A stretch of DNA of 12,839 nt from JBGOUJ01 sp041477005 (GTDB lineage Bacteria; Acidobacteriota; Terriglobia; Bryobacterales; JACQDG01), in the NCBI GenBank assembly GCA_041477005.1, contig JBGOUJ010000161.1, forward strand, positions 1 through 12,839. The letters are read 5' to 3'. The position numbers were made by a program, and so were the translations under genes. The notes below the pieces were generated by a model. That model made no database searches. It was not told the origin of the DNA and was given only the letters and a program-made list of their open reading frames with translations. Positions 1 through 6,644 of this stretch are shown here, piece by piece; the stretch's first letter is position 1; every line of letters begins with the position of its first letter.

Positions 1-25
1 AGCCGAGAGGTGGTAGTTGATCGCC

Positions 26-107
26 GAAGCCAAAAGCCAAGGGCCAAGCTCTCAGCCATAAGCCCCCAGCCATCAGTCGTCAGTTGTCAGCCGTGAGCAG
101 TCAGCCA
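26..107. repeat. Degenerate 7-bp tandem repeat, left arm
   Basis: The arm reads as consecutive 7-bp units close to TCAGCCA. Three units lie at 26-46 (GAAGCCA, AAAGCCA, AGGGCCA), then a 5-bp interruption at 47-51, then eight units in exact 7-bp register from 52 to 107 (for example TCAGCCA, CCAGCCA, TCAGTTG, TCAGCCG). The same unit reappears at 145-158. The unit is the reverse complement, in rotated phase, of the right-arm unit at 173-235, so the two arms could pair. No gene is visible at 1-239. The period of seven is not a multiple of three and the units are degenerate, so a protein repeat or a CRISPR is unlikely. It is probably a non-coding intergenic repeat family; its function is unknown. 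Confidence 0.8.
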
Positions 108-172
108 CAGCAATCCGGGTTGCTGAAAGCTGAAGCTCTCAGCGTCAGCCATCAGTTGTCACCAAGCCGGTT

Positions 173-235
173 GCTGACGGCCGATGGCTGATGGCTAATA
201 GCTGATGGCTGATAGCTGATAGCTGACGGCTGATG
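173..235. repeat. Degenerate 7-bp tandem repeat, right arm (opposite orientation)
   Basis: Nine units follow each other without interruption in 7-bp register with consensus GCTGATG or GCTGATA: GCTGACG, GCCGATG, GCTGATG, GCTAATA, GCTGATG, GCTGATA, GCTGATA, GCTGACG, GCTGATG. A tenth partial unit, GCTATTA at 236-242, contains the antisense of the hydrolase stop codon. The arm is inverted relative to the array at 26-107. The spacer at 108-172 holds further fragments of the unit and a small GCAA/TTGC inverted pair. On the transcript of the leftward hydrolase gene the two arms would form the 3' untranslated region and could fold into a long imperfect hairpin, which might act as a terminator or protect the 3' end. 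That role is inference. Confidence 0.8.
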
Positions 236-239
236 GCTA

Positions 240-2006
240 TTACCGAACTACCGGCAGAACGATGTGCGACGGATACTGTATGTCGTGGAATATCGTCTGG
301 CGGGCGGGGGCCATGCGGTCGCTGTCCCGGCCGAGCTCGCCCGTGTTGAGGTTGCGGTCGAAGCGAGGGAAATTGCTACTCGAGACCTCGACACGCAAGC
401 GATGGCCCCGCTGGAACACCATGCTCGTTGCCCAGAGGTCGATCGTGTACTCGTAGACGCGTCCCGGCTCGATCAACGACGGCGGCTCTTCGGCCCCGCG
501 GCGGTAGCGGGCGCGAAGGATGCCGTCGGCGATGTTGTAGGCGCGGCCGTCGGGAAGCACCTCGACCAGCTTGGCGGTGAAATCGGTGTCGGGGGCGCTC
601 GATGCGGCATAGAGCTTCACAATCAACGGTCCGGTTACCTCCAGATCCTCGTTTAGCGCGGCGCTCGTGTAGACCAGCACGTCGGGCCGCTCCTCGGTGG
701 CCGTCTGTTCGAGTGGGCCCCGGAAGTAATCGGGAGACATCAGAAGGTTGCCGCCTCGCGTGGGCACGGGATCGGCGGGATCGTAGACGAACTCGTCGGG
801 CGGTGAGGCGGCCGCGGGCGGCTCGGGCGAAAGGGTCCCGTTGCCGCGCAGCGAATTGGCGAGACCTCCGCTGTGGATGTACCAGGGCGTGTAACGAGTG
901 CGGGCGAGCGGCCACTCGTTCTCATCCCGCCAAACGTTTTTCCCCATCACGAACAGCCTGACCGGCGGCTCCTCGTCCACACCGTTGCGGATCCCCTTCA
1001 GCCAGCGATCGAACCAGCGGATGTGTAGCGAGGTCAGATCGGTTTCCAGATTGAGGAACAGCCCCGAGGAGCCCAGCCCGAAGTGGCGCTCGCCGACAAC
1101 ATGAGGAAAGGCCGCGTGGGCCCAGGGGCCGACCAGGAGGCGCGTAGATCGCCGCGCCGTCTCCGTGGCCGCTTCCCGGCGGGTGCGGGTAAAGTGGTTC
1201 AGATCCGTGCCGAGCAGCACGTCGTACCAGCCGGCGAGAACGAACGCCGGAACTTGCACCTGTGCGTGGCGGTGGAGGACCGAGAGCTGCCGGTGGAAAT
1301 CGTCGAACGTGTCGTGGTCGAGAACGTCGCGGAAGAAAGGGGCGAAACTTTCGGCCTGATCGGAGGCGCCGAGCTTCATCACGGGAAGATCGCGGAGGGG
1401 CAGGAAGCGGTAAACCTCATCCATGCGATCTATGTTTTCGACCAAGGCGAGAAACTCCTGGCGGGCCTCGGGCCGGCCTTGCTTGGCCCGCAGCACGCCC
1501 GAGAGTCCCAGGCTGCTGAGGAACCAATAGACCAGCAACCCCCAATCGACGGCGCCGCCCCGACGGAAGAAAGCGCTGCCGGCCGAGGTGCAGGGAAAAA
1601 TGGCCTGCAGGTGAGGGGGCTGCATCACGGCCGCCTGCCACTGGGTCATGCCCATATAAGAGGCGCCGAACATGCCCACCCTGCCGTCGGAATAGGGCAG
1701 CGAGGCCGCCCATTCCACCGAGTCGTAGCCGTCGTTGAATTCGTCGCGAAAGATGTAAAACGGCCCGCCGTCGGAGGCGAAGCGGCCCCGAACGTCCTGG
1801 ATGATAACGGCGTAGCCGGCCGCAGCGGCAGCAAGAGGATCGAGGCAGTACGCGGCGAGCGGCAGCATCGCCTTGCTGTAGGGAATGCGCTCCAGCAGCA
1901 CCGGATAGCGGCCCTCGGCCGCCGGCCGGTAGACGTCGGCCCGCAGAACGGTTCCATCCCGCATCACCGCCGGGACGTCGCGCTCCATCAGGATGGCGCT
2001 CACCAC
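240..2006 (-). CDS. CocE/NonD family serine hydrolase (peptidase S15-like)
   Basis: This is a predicted alpha/beta hydrolase of the X-Pro dipeptidyl-peptidase/cocaine-esterase family, which cleaves esters or amides of small acyl compounds. The native substrate cannot be read from the sequence. The nucleophile elbow is GASYMG with Ser116. The remaining triad is Asp262 in GWYDVLLG and His297 in GPWAHAAF, spaced as in CocE. Tyr43 (IPYSKA) fits the oxyanion-hole tyrosine. Residues from about 400 onward form the usual C-terminal jelly-roll domain, so the 588-aa protein is complete. There is no signal peptide, so it is probably cytoplasmic. The start is uncertain: GTG 2006, GTG 2003 and ATG 1988 are all in frame, and the first directly follows the stop of the aldo/keto reductase, so translation is probably coupled. 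The gene ends with TAA TAG inside a heptamer repeat. Confidence 0.9.
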   Translation of the reverse strand: MVSAILMERDVPAVMRDGTVLRADVYRPAAEGRYPVLLERIPYSKAMLPLAAYCLDPLAAAAAGYAVIIQDVRGRFASDGGPFYIFRDEFNDGYDSVEWAASLPYSDGRVGMFGASYMGMTQWQAAVMQPPHLQAIFPCTSAGSAFFRRGGAVDWGLLVYWFLSSLGLSGVLRAKQGRPEARQEFLALVENIDRMDEVYRFLPLRDLPVMKLGASDQAESFAPFFRDVLDHDTFDDFHRQLSVLHRHAQVQVPAFVLAGWYDVLLGTDLNHFTRTRREAATETARRSTRLLVGPWAHAAFPHVVGERHFGLGSSGLFLNLETDLTSLHIRWFDRWLKGIRNGVDEEPPVRLFVMGKNVWRDENEWPLARTRYTPWYIHSGGLANSLRGNGTLSPEPPAAASPPDEFVYDPADPVPTRGGNLLMSPDYFRGPLEQTATEERPDVLVYTSAALNEDLEVTGPLIVKLYAASSAPDTDFTAKLVEVLPDGRAYNIADGILRARYRRGAEEPPSLIEPGRVYEYTIDLWATSMVFQRGHRLRVEVSSSNFPRFDRNLNTGELGRDSDRMAPARQTIFHDIQYPSHIVLPVVR

Positions 2007-2978
2007 TCACCTGTTATATTTTGGCGTGACGCCGCGCAGGCGCTTCCACACAGCGTCGCAAGCATCGAGCACGCCCGGGCCGAGCGGCTTGCCCCCCACG
2101 GCCTGGAGATTCTGTTCGAGCTGCTCCATTCGGGAAGCGCCGAGCAGGACGCCGTCCACCCCGGGTTGCTGCAGAACCCAGGTCAGGGACAGATCGACCA
2201 GCGTCCGCCCGCAGCTTTCGGCGATTTTCTTCAGCTCGTCCACCGCCCGGAAGTTGTCTTCGTGCCAGTAGCGATCCAGATACATCTGGTTGGCATCGAA
2301 GCGCGTGCCGGCGATCGGACCGGTTTCGGGGCGCTGCTTGCCGGTGAGCAAGCCGCCGGCGAGCGGGTTATAGACGATAGAGCCGACTTTGAATTCCCGG
2401 GTGAACGGCAGATACTCCTGCTCGATGCCGCGCGCCAGCAGGTTATACATGGGCTGTGAAATCAGCGGAGGGCGCCAGCCGTTTTTCTCGCAAATCCACA
2501 GCAGGCGTCCGATTTGCCAGGAGGCGTAATTCGAGGTGGCAGGATAGCGGACTTTGCCCCGCTGGACCAGTTGATTCATGGCCTCCATCGTCTCTTCGAG
2601 GGGGGTCTTAGAGTCGGGCTGGTGAAGATAGTAAATATCCACATAATCGGTTTTCAGCCGTGACAGGCTGGCATCGATGGCTTTTTGGATGGCCGCGGGC
2701 GACAGGCCGCTGTCGTCGGGGCCGTCGCCCATCTTGTTGAACACCTTGCTCGCCACTATGACCTGCCGCCGCCGTGGCCCCAAAACGGCGCCGAGAATTT
2801 CTTCGGAGCGGCCTTTGTTATAGGCGTTGGCCGTGTCGAAGAAATTCACGCCCCGCTCGATACAGCGATCGACCATCTCTTGGGCGCCAGCTTCGTCCAC
2901 CTGCGAGCCGAATGTCATGGCGCCCATGCAAACGCGGGAAACCTTCAAGTCGGTTCCCGCCAACGTGCGATGTTCCAT
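2007..2978 (-). CDS. Aldo/keto reductase
   Basis: This is an NAD(P)H-dependent oxidoreductase of the aldo/keto reductase superfamily (TIM barrel) that reduces aldehydes or ketones or oxidises sugars. The substrate is unknown. The full catalytic tetrad is visible: Asp48 (FFDTAN), Tyr53 (NAYNKG), Lys78 (VASKVF) and His119 (YYLHQPD). The length of 323 aa and the motif order resemble the YajO/IolS and potassium-channel-beta-like branch. I chose ATG 2978 over the upstream GTG 3014 because a strong purine-rich ribosome-binding site lies directly in front of it and the family normally begins near this residue. It is the first gene of a leftward pair; its TGA is followed without a gap by the hydrolase start. 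It has no export signal, so a cytoplasmic enzyme is expected. Confidence 0.92.
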   Translation of the reverse strand: MEHRTLAGTDLKVSRVCMGAMTFGSQVDEAGAQEMVDRCIERGVNFFDTANAYNKGRSEEILGAVLGPRRRQVIVASKVFNKMGDGPDDSGLSPAAIQKAIDASLSRLKTDYVDIYYLHQPDSKTPLEETMEAMNQLVQRGKVRYPATSNYASWQIGRLLWICEKNGWRPPLISQPMYNLLARGIEQEYLPFTREFKVGSIVYNPLAGGLLTGKQRPETGPIAGTRFDANQMYLDRYWHEDNFRAVDELKKIAESCGRTLVDLSLTWVLQQPGVDGVLLGASRMEQLEQNLQAVGGKPLGPGVLDACDAVWKRLRGVTPKYNR

Positions 2979-2990
2979 CCTTCCTCCTTT
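2979..2990 (-). promoter_or_regulatory. Strong ribosome-binding site fixing the aldo/keto reductase start
   Basis: On the minus strand the bases AAAGGAGGAAGG run directly into ATG 2978. The GGAGG core has a short spacing of about 4 nt. It is the clearest Shine-Dalgarno sequence in the window and is the reason for rejecting the longer GTG start at 3014. Confidence 0.75.
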
Positions 2991-3017
2991 GCGCGAAAAC
3001 GTGTATTCTCCCACAGG

Positions 3018-3047
3018 TTGTGATAGCCTGCGGATGGCGATTAAGAT
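3018..3047 (+). promoter_or_regulatory. Possible sigma-70-like promoter for the small AT-hook gene
   Basis: TTGTGA (3018-3023) and TAAGAT (3042-3047) are 18 bp apart and each matches four of six consensus bases. They lie in the 112-bp divergent region between the aldo/keto reductase and the small basic protein, about 44 bp before ATG 3091. The match is modest, and this region must also carry the leftward promoter, which I could not place. Confidence 0.25.
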
Positions 3048-3090
3048 TTATCTGCTGCAACTAGTGAGTCATGTGCTAGGATGTTTTACC

Positions 3091-3339
3091 ATGGACAATA
3101 CCGTATTGCAGTTACTGATTGCAGAAAGAGACAAGTTGAATCGTGCCATTGAAGCCCTGCAATCCGAGCCTAAACGGCGTGGAAGGCCCCCCGGCAAACC
3201 GGGGAGGCCACCCGGAAGGCCGGCTGCGAGGCATCGACGACGAGGAATGTCGGCGTCGGCCCGAAAAGCGCAATCGGAAAGAATGAAAGCGTTCTGGGCG
3301 GCGCGACGCAGGCAGAAAGCCAAGGCTGAGGGCAAATAG
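3091..3339 (+). CDS. Small basic AT-hook-like DNA-binding protein
   Basis: This is an 82-aa, strongly basic protein in three visible parts. Residues 1-25 form a short amphipathic helix (LLIAERDKLNRAIEAL), a possible coiled coil for dimerisation. Residues 28-51 are an Arg/Pro/Gly-rich stretch with an RGRP core at 30-33 and two further GRP triplets at 38-40 and 42-44, as in AT-hook minor-groove binders. Residues 53-78 form a Lys/Arg-rich helix with the pattern MSASARKAQSERMKAFWAAR. I recall similar short proteins (helix, RGRP linker, then an SAxAR...WAxRR tail) as frequent in Acidobacteriota, but I know of no assigned function; a nucleoid-associated or chromatin-like role is inference. ATG 3091 is preceded by AGGA at about 9 nt. 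Longer in-frame reading upstream has no support. Confidence 0.75.
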   Translation: MDNTVLQLLIAERDKLNRAIEALQSEPKRRGRPPGKPGRPPGRPAARHRRRGMSASARKAQSERMKAFWAARRRQKAKAEGK

Positions 3340-3353
3340 CTCCGACTTTGGTT

Positions 3354-3382
3354 GGGGGACAGACGGGAAACGTTTGTCCCTC
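3354..3382. other. Palindromic stem-loop between the small gene and the dehydratase
   Basis: GGGACAGACG (3356-3365) pairs with CGTTTGTCCC (3371-3380) around the loop GGAAA, with a single G-T wobble. Two more pairs (one wobble) extend the stem to 12 bp. It begins 15 bp after the stop of the AT-hook gene and ends 27 bp before the next start codon. No T-run follows, so it is not a classical intrinsic terminator. It could be a REP-like palindrome, a weak terminator or an mRNA leader structure. Confidence 0.7.
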
Positions 3383-3408
3383 CTCCCCATAAGTGTGTAA
3401 GTACCCCT

Positions 3409-4605
3409 ATGATGAGCCGTCGCCGGTTCTTGGCTCTTGCGCCGGCCCTGTTTGCGGCGCCGCGGGTGTTCAGCCAGGCGGGGAGTGGCTCTGGCTCGTT
3501 GAAGGTTACCCGCGTGGAGCCCTATGTGCTGCGCATCGGAAGTCGCCGGGACGTGGTGTGCGCGCGTGTGGAGACGGCGGAGGGCATCCACGGTTGGGGC
3601 GAGGGCACGACGCCGCCCACGGTCGCCGCGGTGGTGGCGCAAATCCGGGAGTGCGGCAAGCTGGTCCTGGGCGAGAGCGCCTGGGATATGGAGAAGCTCT
3701 GGCGGCGGATGTATATCGTCGAGGAAAATACTCTCGGCGGAACATTGTTTGCGGCCATCAGCGCCATCGATATCGCCTTTTGGGACATTGTGGGCAAGAA
3801 ACTGGGTGTTCCCGTATACAAGCTGCTGGGCGGCAAGGTTCACGACCGGCTGCGGATCTACACCAGCTACCGATGGGGCGACATACCGCGCACCGGGGAA
3901 GCCTATGCGCGCCGCACCAAGGAATTAATTGCCGACGGGGCGACAGCCGGCAAATACGATCCGTTCGGCCCTTATCCGGGGCCCGACCGCCAGCTCTCCA
4001 CGCCGATACTGAATGAAGTGCGCGAGATGATTCGCGGCATTCGCGAAGGCGGGCCCAATTTCGATATTTGCGTCGAGGCGCACGGCAAGTGGAACATCGC
4101 CTCGGCCGGACGAATCACCAAAATGCTGGAGCCGTTCGATCCCTTCTTTCTGGAAGAGCCGGTGCCGCCGGAAGACGTCGATGCGATGGCCGCCATCCAG
4201 CGCTCGACCAACATCCCCATCGCCACCGGCGAAGGGCTGCAGTCCCACTGGAACTTCCGCGAGGTGCTGGTGAAAGGGGCGGCGCGGATCCTGCAGCCGG
4301 ATGTGTCCCGCACGGGCGGCATCACGGCCATGAAGAAGATAGCCGGCATGGCCGACGCGAACTACGTCGTCATCGCCCCACACAATCCGAATGGTCCGGT
4401 CTGCACCGCGGCCAGCATGCATGTGGCCGCTTCCATTCCAAACTTTCTCATCATGGAAGAAGGGAGTAAAGAGACCGGGCAGTATAATGACATCTTTGTC
4501 GGAGGCTGGAAACATAGCCTGAGCGAATGGCGCGTGCCCGAGGCGCCCGGTCTGGGCGTGGATCTATCGCCGGAGTTCCTGCGCGAATATACGGTAAAGA
4601 CCTAA
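3409..4605 (+). CDS. Tat-exported enolase-superfamily enzyme (mandelate racemase/galactonate dehydratase type)
   Basis: The 398-aa protein belongs to the mandelate racemase/muconate lactonising branch of the enolase superfamily, Mg-dependent enzymes that abstract the proton alpha to a carboxylate. It most resembles sugar-acid dehydratases of the galactonate dehydratase kind, which make 2-keto-3-deoxy acids. Likely metal ligands are Glu223 (VEAHGKW), Glu249/250 (FFLEEP) and Glu275 (ATGEGL). His225 is a candidate acid, and His325 (APHNPNGP) with Asp298 (LQPDVS) forms the general-base dyad. The N-terminal capping domain spans about residues 31-145. Residues 1-25 form a twin-arginine signal (SRRRFLALAPALFA), so it is probably exported folded. 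ATG 3409 was chosen because it places the Tat motif at the N terminus; the reading frame continues to a TTG at 3352 with no signal-like sequence. No good ribosome-binding site is seen. The exact substrate is unknown. Confidence 0.9.
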   Translation: MMSRRRFLALAPALFAAPRVFSQAGSGSGSLKVTRVEPYVLRIGSRRDVVCARVETAEGIHGWGEGTTPPTVAAVVAQIRECGKLVLGESAWDMEKLWRRMYIVEENTLGGTLFAAISAIDIAFWDIVGKKLGVPVYKLLGGKVHDRLRIYTSYRWGDIPRTGEAYARRTKELIADGATAGKYDPFGPYPGPDRQLSTPILNEVREMIRGIREGGPNFDICVEAHGKWNIASAGRITKMLEPFDPFFLEEPVPPEDVDAMAAIQRSTNIPIATGEGLQSHWNFREVLVKGAARILQPDVSRTGGITAMKKIAGMADANYVVIAPHNPNGPVCTAASMHVAASIPNFLIMEEGSKETGQYNDIFVGGWKHSLSEWRVPEAPGLGVDLSPEFLREYTVKT

Positions 4606-4632
4606 GATCGGAAGTCCCTCGTGCCGTGGGGC

Positions 4633-4649
4633 GCGTCCCTTCGGGGCGT
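4633..4649 (+). terminator. Weak hairpin with TTCG tetraloop after the dehydratase gene
   Basis: GCG-T-CCC, loop TTCG, GGG-CGT: a C(TTCG)G tetraloop on a short stem with one bulged T, 28 bp after the dehydratase stop codon. Only TTAG follows, with no U-tract, so intrinsic termination would be weak. It abuts a 21-bp tandem repeat. Confidence 0.3.
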
Positions 4650-4688
4650 TAGAGGAGCAGCACGTCGCGTTAGAGGAGCAACACGTCA
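4647..4688. repeat. 21-bp tandem duplication upstream of the membrane protein gene
   Basis: Two adjacent 21-bp copies (4647-4667 and 4668-4688) share the core CGTTAGAGGAGCARCACGTC and differ at two positions. It lies in the 169-bp gap at 4606-4774, 86 bp before the membrane protein start. Each copy carries GAGGAG, but no start codon follows at a usable distance. It could be a paired regulatory site two helical turns apart or a neutral slippage duplication. Confidence 0.8.
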
Positions 4689-4774
4689 CGGTGGCGCGAG
4701 CGAGAGACGGGCGATGGATCGCTGACCCGCCGGCAGATCCTTTGGATCCTCACGAACGCTGAGTCCCGACTGCA

Positions 4775-6634
4775 ATGAAGCGTGTTCGAACAGCCGCCTA
4801 CTGGATTGCGCCGCTTCTTTTCTGCCTCGTCCTCTACCGGCAGGGCCTCAAGTCCTGGTTCCTGCTGGATGACTTTTCCCTGCTGCGCCTCGACTCGCAG
4901 GTTCACGGCTGGCATGACTTCTGGAAGGCCCTGTTTGCTCCCATCGCCCAGGGCACCATTCGCCCCTGGAGCGAGAGGGTCCCCTTCATGGCGTTCTATG
5001 CGCTGTTCGGGCTCCGGGCGCTGCCGTTTCGCGCCTGGGTTTTCCTGACGCAGTTTGCCAACCTGATCTTGATCGCATCCCTGACGCGGCGCGTTACGGG
5101 CTCGGCGGTGGCCGGATTCTGGGCCCCCATTCTCTGGATCGCCAGTAGCGGGATGTATTGGGTCATGTCGTGGACGGCGATTTACGCCCACGTGCAGTGC
5201 AGTTTCTTCCTGCTCCTGGCGTTTCATTTTCTATTGCGCTTTATCGAGACGGGCCGGTCCCGTTATAACGTCTGCCAATGGGCGGTATTTCTACTGGGCT
5301 TCGGCGCCCTGGAGATTAACGTGGTCTATCCCGCGCTGGCCGCCTGCTACACGCTCTTGTGCGCTCGACCCTATTTCCGGCGGACGCTCCCCCTGTTCGT
5401 TCCCTCGGTGGCTTTCGCGGTCCTCCATACCATCGCTGTGCCCAAGCCGAGCAGCGGAGTGTACGCCAAGGTTTTCGACTTCTCCGTTCTCCGCACCCTT
5501 TGGACCTATTGGCAATGGGCGTTGGGGCCGAGCCAGTTGAGCATGGTGGTTCTCCTGCCCTCGTGGACGGTGATTCTGGGAACCGCCGGGCTGACAGCGG
5601 CGGTTGCGGGCTTCGCCTTGCGGCGGACGTGGCGCGGGGACTGGCTGCCGCTGTTCTTTCTTTTGTGGTTCGGGATCACCATTGCGCCGGTTCTGCTCCT
5701 GCGCAACCACGTTATCGAATACTATCTCACCATCCCCACGATCGGTCTGGCGATGCTGGGAGGCTGGGGCCTGGCCTGCGCCTGGCAGGCCGGCTGGGCG
5801 TGGAAAACGGTCGCCGTTGCCGCGGCAGCGGCATACTTCGCAGCGTCGCTGCCCGTGGCCAGCGTGGGAACAAAATACTGGTACGACCTGAGCCGGGGGG
5901 CCAAGACGATGGTGCTGGGGGTCGTCCGAGCCCACCAGCTCCACCCGAACAAGGTGATCCTCCTCTCCGGAATGGACAGCAGCCTGTTCTGGACCGCCTT
6001 CTTTCACCGGCCCTTCCTCCTGTTCGACACGCCGGACGTTTACCTGGTTCCCGGCTCGGAATCCCGGATCGAGCCGCATCCGGAGTTGGGCAAGGTGGAC
6101 GGCTACGTCTTCTCGGCTCCGGCGACGGCTCAAGGACTGGAACGCGGTCAGGTGGTGATCTACAAAATTGCCGGCGGCGCGCTGCAGGACATTACCGGCG
6201 CCTACGGGCTTCCTGTGGGCTACATGCTGGATGTGGCGGATCCCCGCGCCGCCGCTCAACTGGTCGAGGGATGGTATGGAGTGGAATACGATGCCTGGCG
6301 CTGGACCAAGCGCAAGTTCTCGGTTCTGCTGCATCCTCCGGACGGCGCCGCCCAGAGGGGCGCGCTCCTGCAGTTGGCATTCACGGCGCCCGATGCGGTG
6401 ATTTCCAAGCTGCAGTCGATTTCTCTGTCGGCCGCTGTCGACGGAGTAGCTTTGCATCCTCAGGCGTACACTCACGCCGGGGAGTTCGTCTACTCGAGCG
6501 ACGTCCCCGCGAAGTTATTGACCGGCGAAACCGTGAAGGTGGAGTTCACCCTCGACAAGGCGCTCCTTCCCAGCAACCGGGACTTGCGCGAGTTGGGCGT
6601 GATCGTCACCAGGGTCGGTTTTCGAACCAGATAG
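4775..6634 (+). CDS. Multi-pass membrane glycosyltransferase-like (GT-C fold) protein with C-terminal soluble domain
   Basis: The 619-aa protein has a hydrophobic first segment (about 9-22), then a loop with the acidic pair Asp32-Asp33 (FLLDDFSLLR). About nine further hydrophobic segments follow up to residue about 360, including 86-103, 113-135, 142-156, 168-195, 205-222, 253-280, 290-310, 317-336 and 343-362. An acidic motif in the first extracytoplasmic loop is the hallmark of GT-C enzymes, which transfer sugars from polyprenyl-phosphate donors. HVIEYYLTIPTIG (312-324) resembles a conserved loop of such proteins. Residues about 370-619 are soluble, with a GWYGVEYDAWRWT motif at 499-511 and a beta-rich tail that looks like a sandwich domain. 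A role in cell-surface glycan or protein glycosylation is inferred. ATG 4775 is supported by an in-frame TGA 15 bp upstream. The gene ends convergently 10 bp from the lactonase gene. Confidence 0.65.
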   Translation: MKRVRTAAYWIAPLLFCLVLYRQGLKSWFLLDDFSLLRLDSQVHGWHDFWKALFAPIAQGTIRPWSERVPFMAFYALFGLRALPFRAWVFLTQFANLILIASLTRRVTGSAVAGFWAPILWIASSGMYWVMSWTAIYAHVQCSFFLLLAFHFLLRFIETGRSRYNVCQWAVFLLGFGALEINVVYPALAACYTLLCARPYFRRTLPLFVPSVAFAVLHTIAVPKPSSGVYAKVFDFSVLRTLWTYWQWALGPSQLSMVVLLPSWTVILGTAGLTAAVAGFALRRTWRGDWLPLFFLLWFGITIAPVLLLRNHVIEYYLTIPTIGLAMLGGWGLACAWQAGWAWKTVAVAAAAAYFAASLPVASVGTKYWYDLSRGAKTMVLGVVRAHQLHPNKVILLSGMDSSLFWTAFFHRPFLLFDTPDVYLVPGSESRIEPHPELGKVDGYVFSAPATAQGLERGQVVIYKIAGGALQDITGAYGLPVGYMLDVADPRAAAQLVEGWYGVEYDAWRWTKRKFSVLLHPPDGAAQRGALLQLAFTAPDAVISKLQSISLSAAVDGVALHPQAYTHAGEFVYSSDVPAKLLTGETVKVEFTLDKALLPSNRDLRELGVIVTRVGFRTR

Positions 6635-6644
6635 AACCTGGACG

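Noticed and set aside
26..242. CRISPR-like array
   Set aside because: The repeated unit is only 7 bp, contiguous and degenerate, with no regular unique spacers, and no cas gene is present.
1083..2459. 458-codon open frame on the plus strand
   Set aside because: It lies antisense to the hydrolase and the aldo/keto reductase, whose catalytic motifs are intact; its translation is low-complexity Arg/Gly/Ala and crosses two real genes. Such long antisense frames are typical of GC-rich DNA.
2979..3014. GTG start for the aldo/keto reductase at 3014
   Set aside because: The strong ribosome-binding site and the usual family N terminus both favour ATG 2978.
3061..3079. CTAG...CTAG inverted repeat as an operator
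   Set aside because: Only the outer four bases match; the inner bases do not pair, so it is too weak to support.
3189..3204. CCCCGG/CCGGGG hairpin as a regulatory element
   Set aside because: It lies inside the Arg/Pro/Gly codons of the AT-hook-like gene and is explained by the GRPPG coding repeat.
3352..3408. TTG start for the enolase-superfamily gene at 3352
   Set aside because: It would put 19 residues in front of the Tat motif and include the palindrome in the coding region; ATG 3409 fits the signal.
5291..6475. 394-codon open frame on the minus strand
   Set aside because: It is antisense to the membrane protein gene and rich in Arg, Gln and Gly with no recognisable motif.
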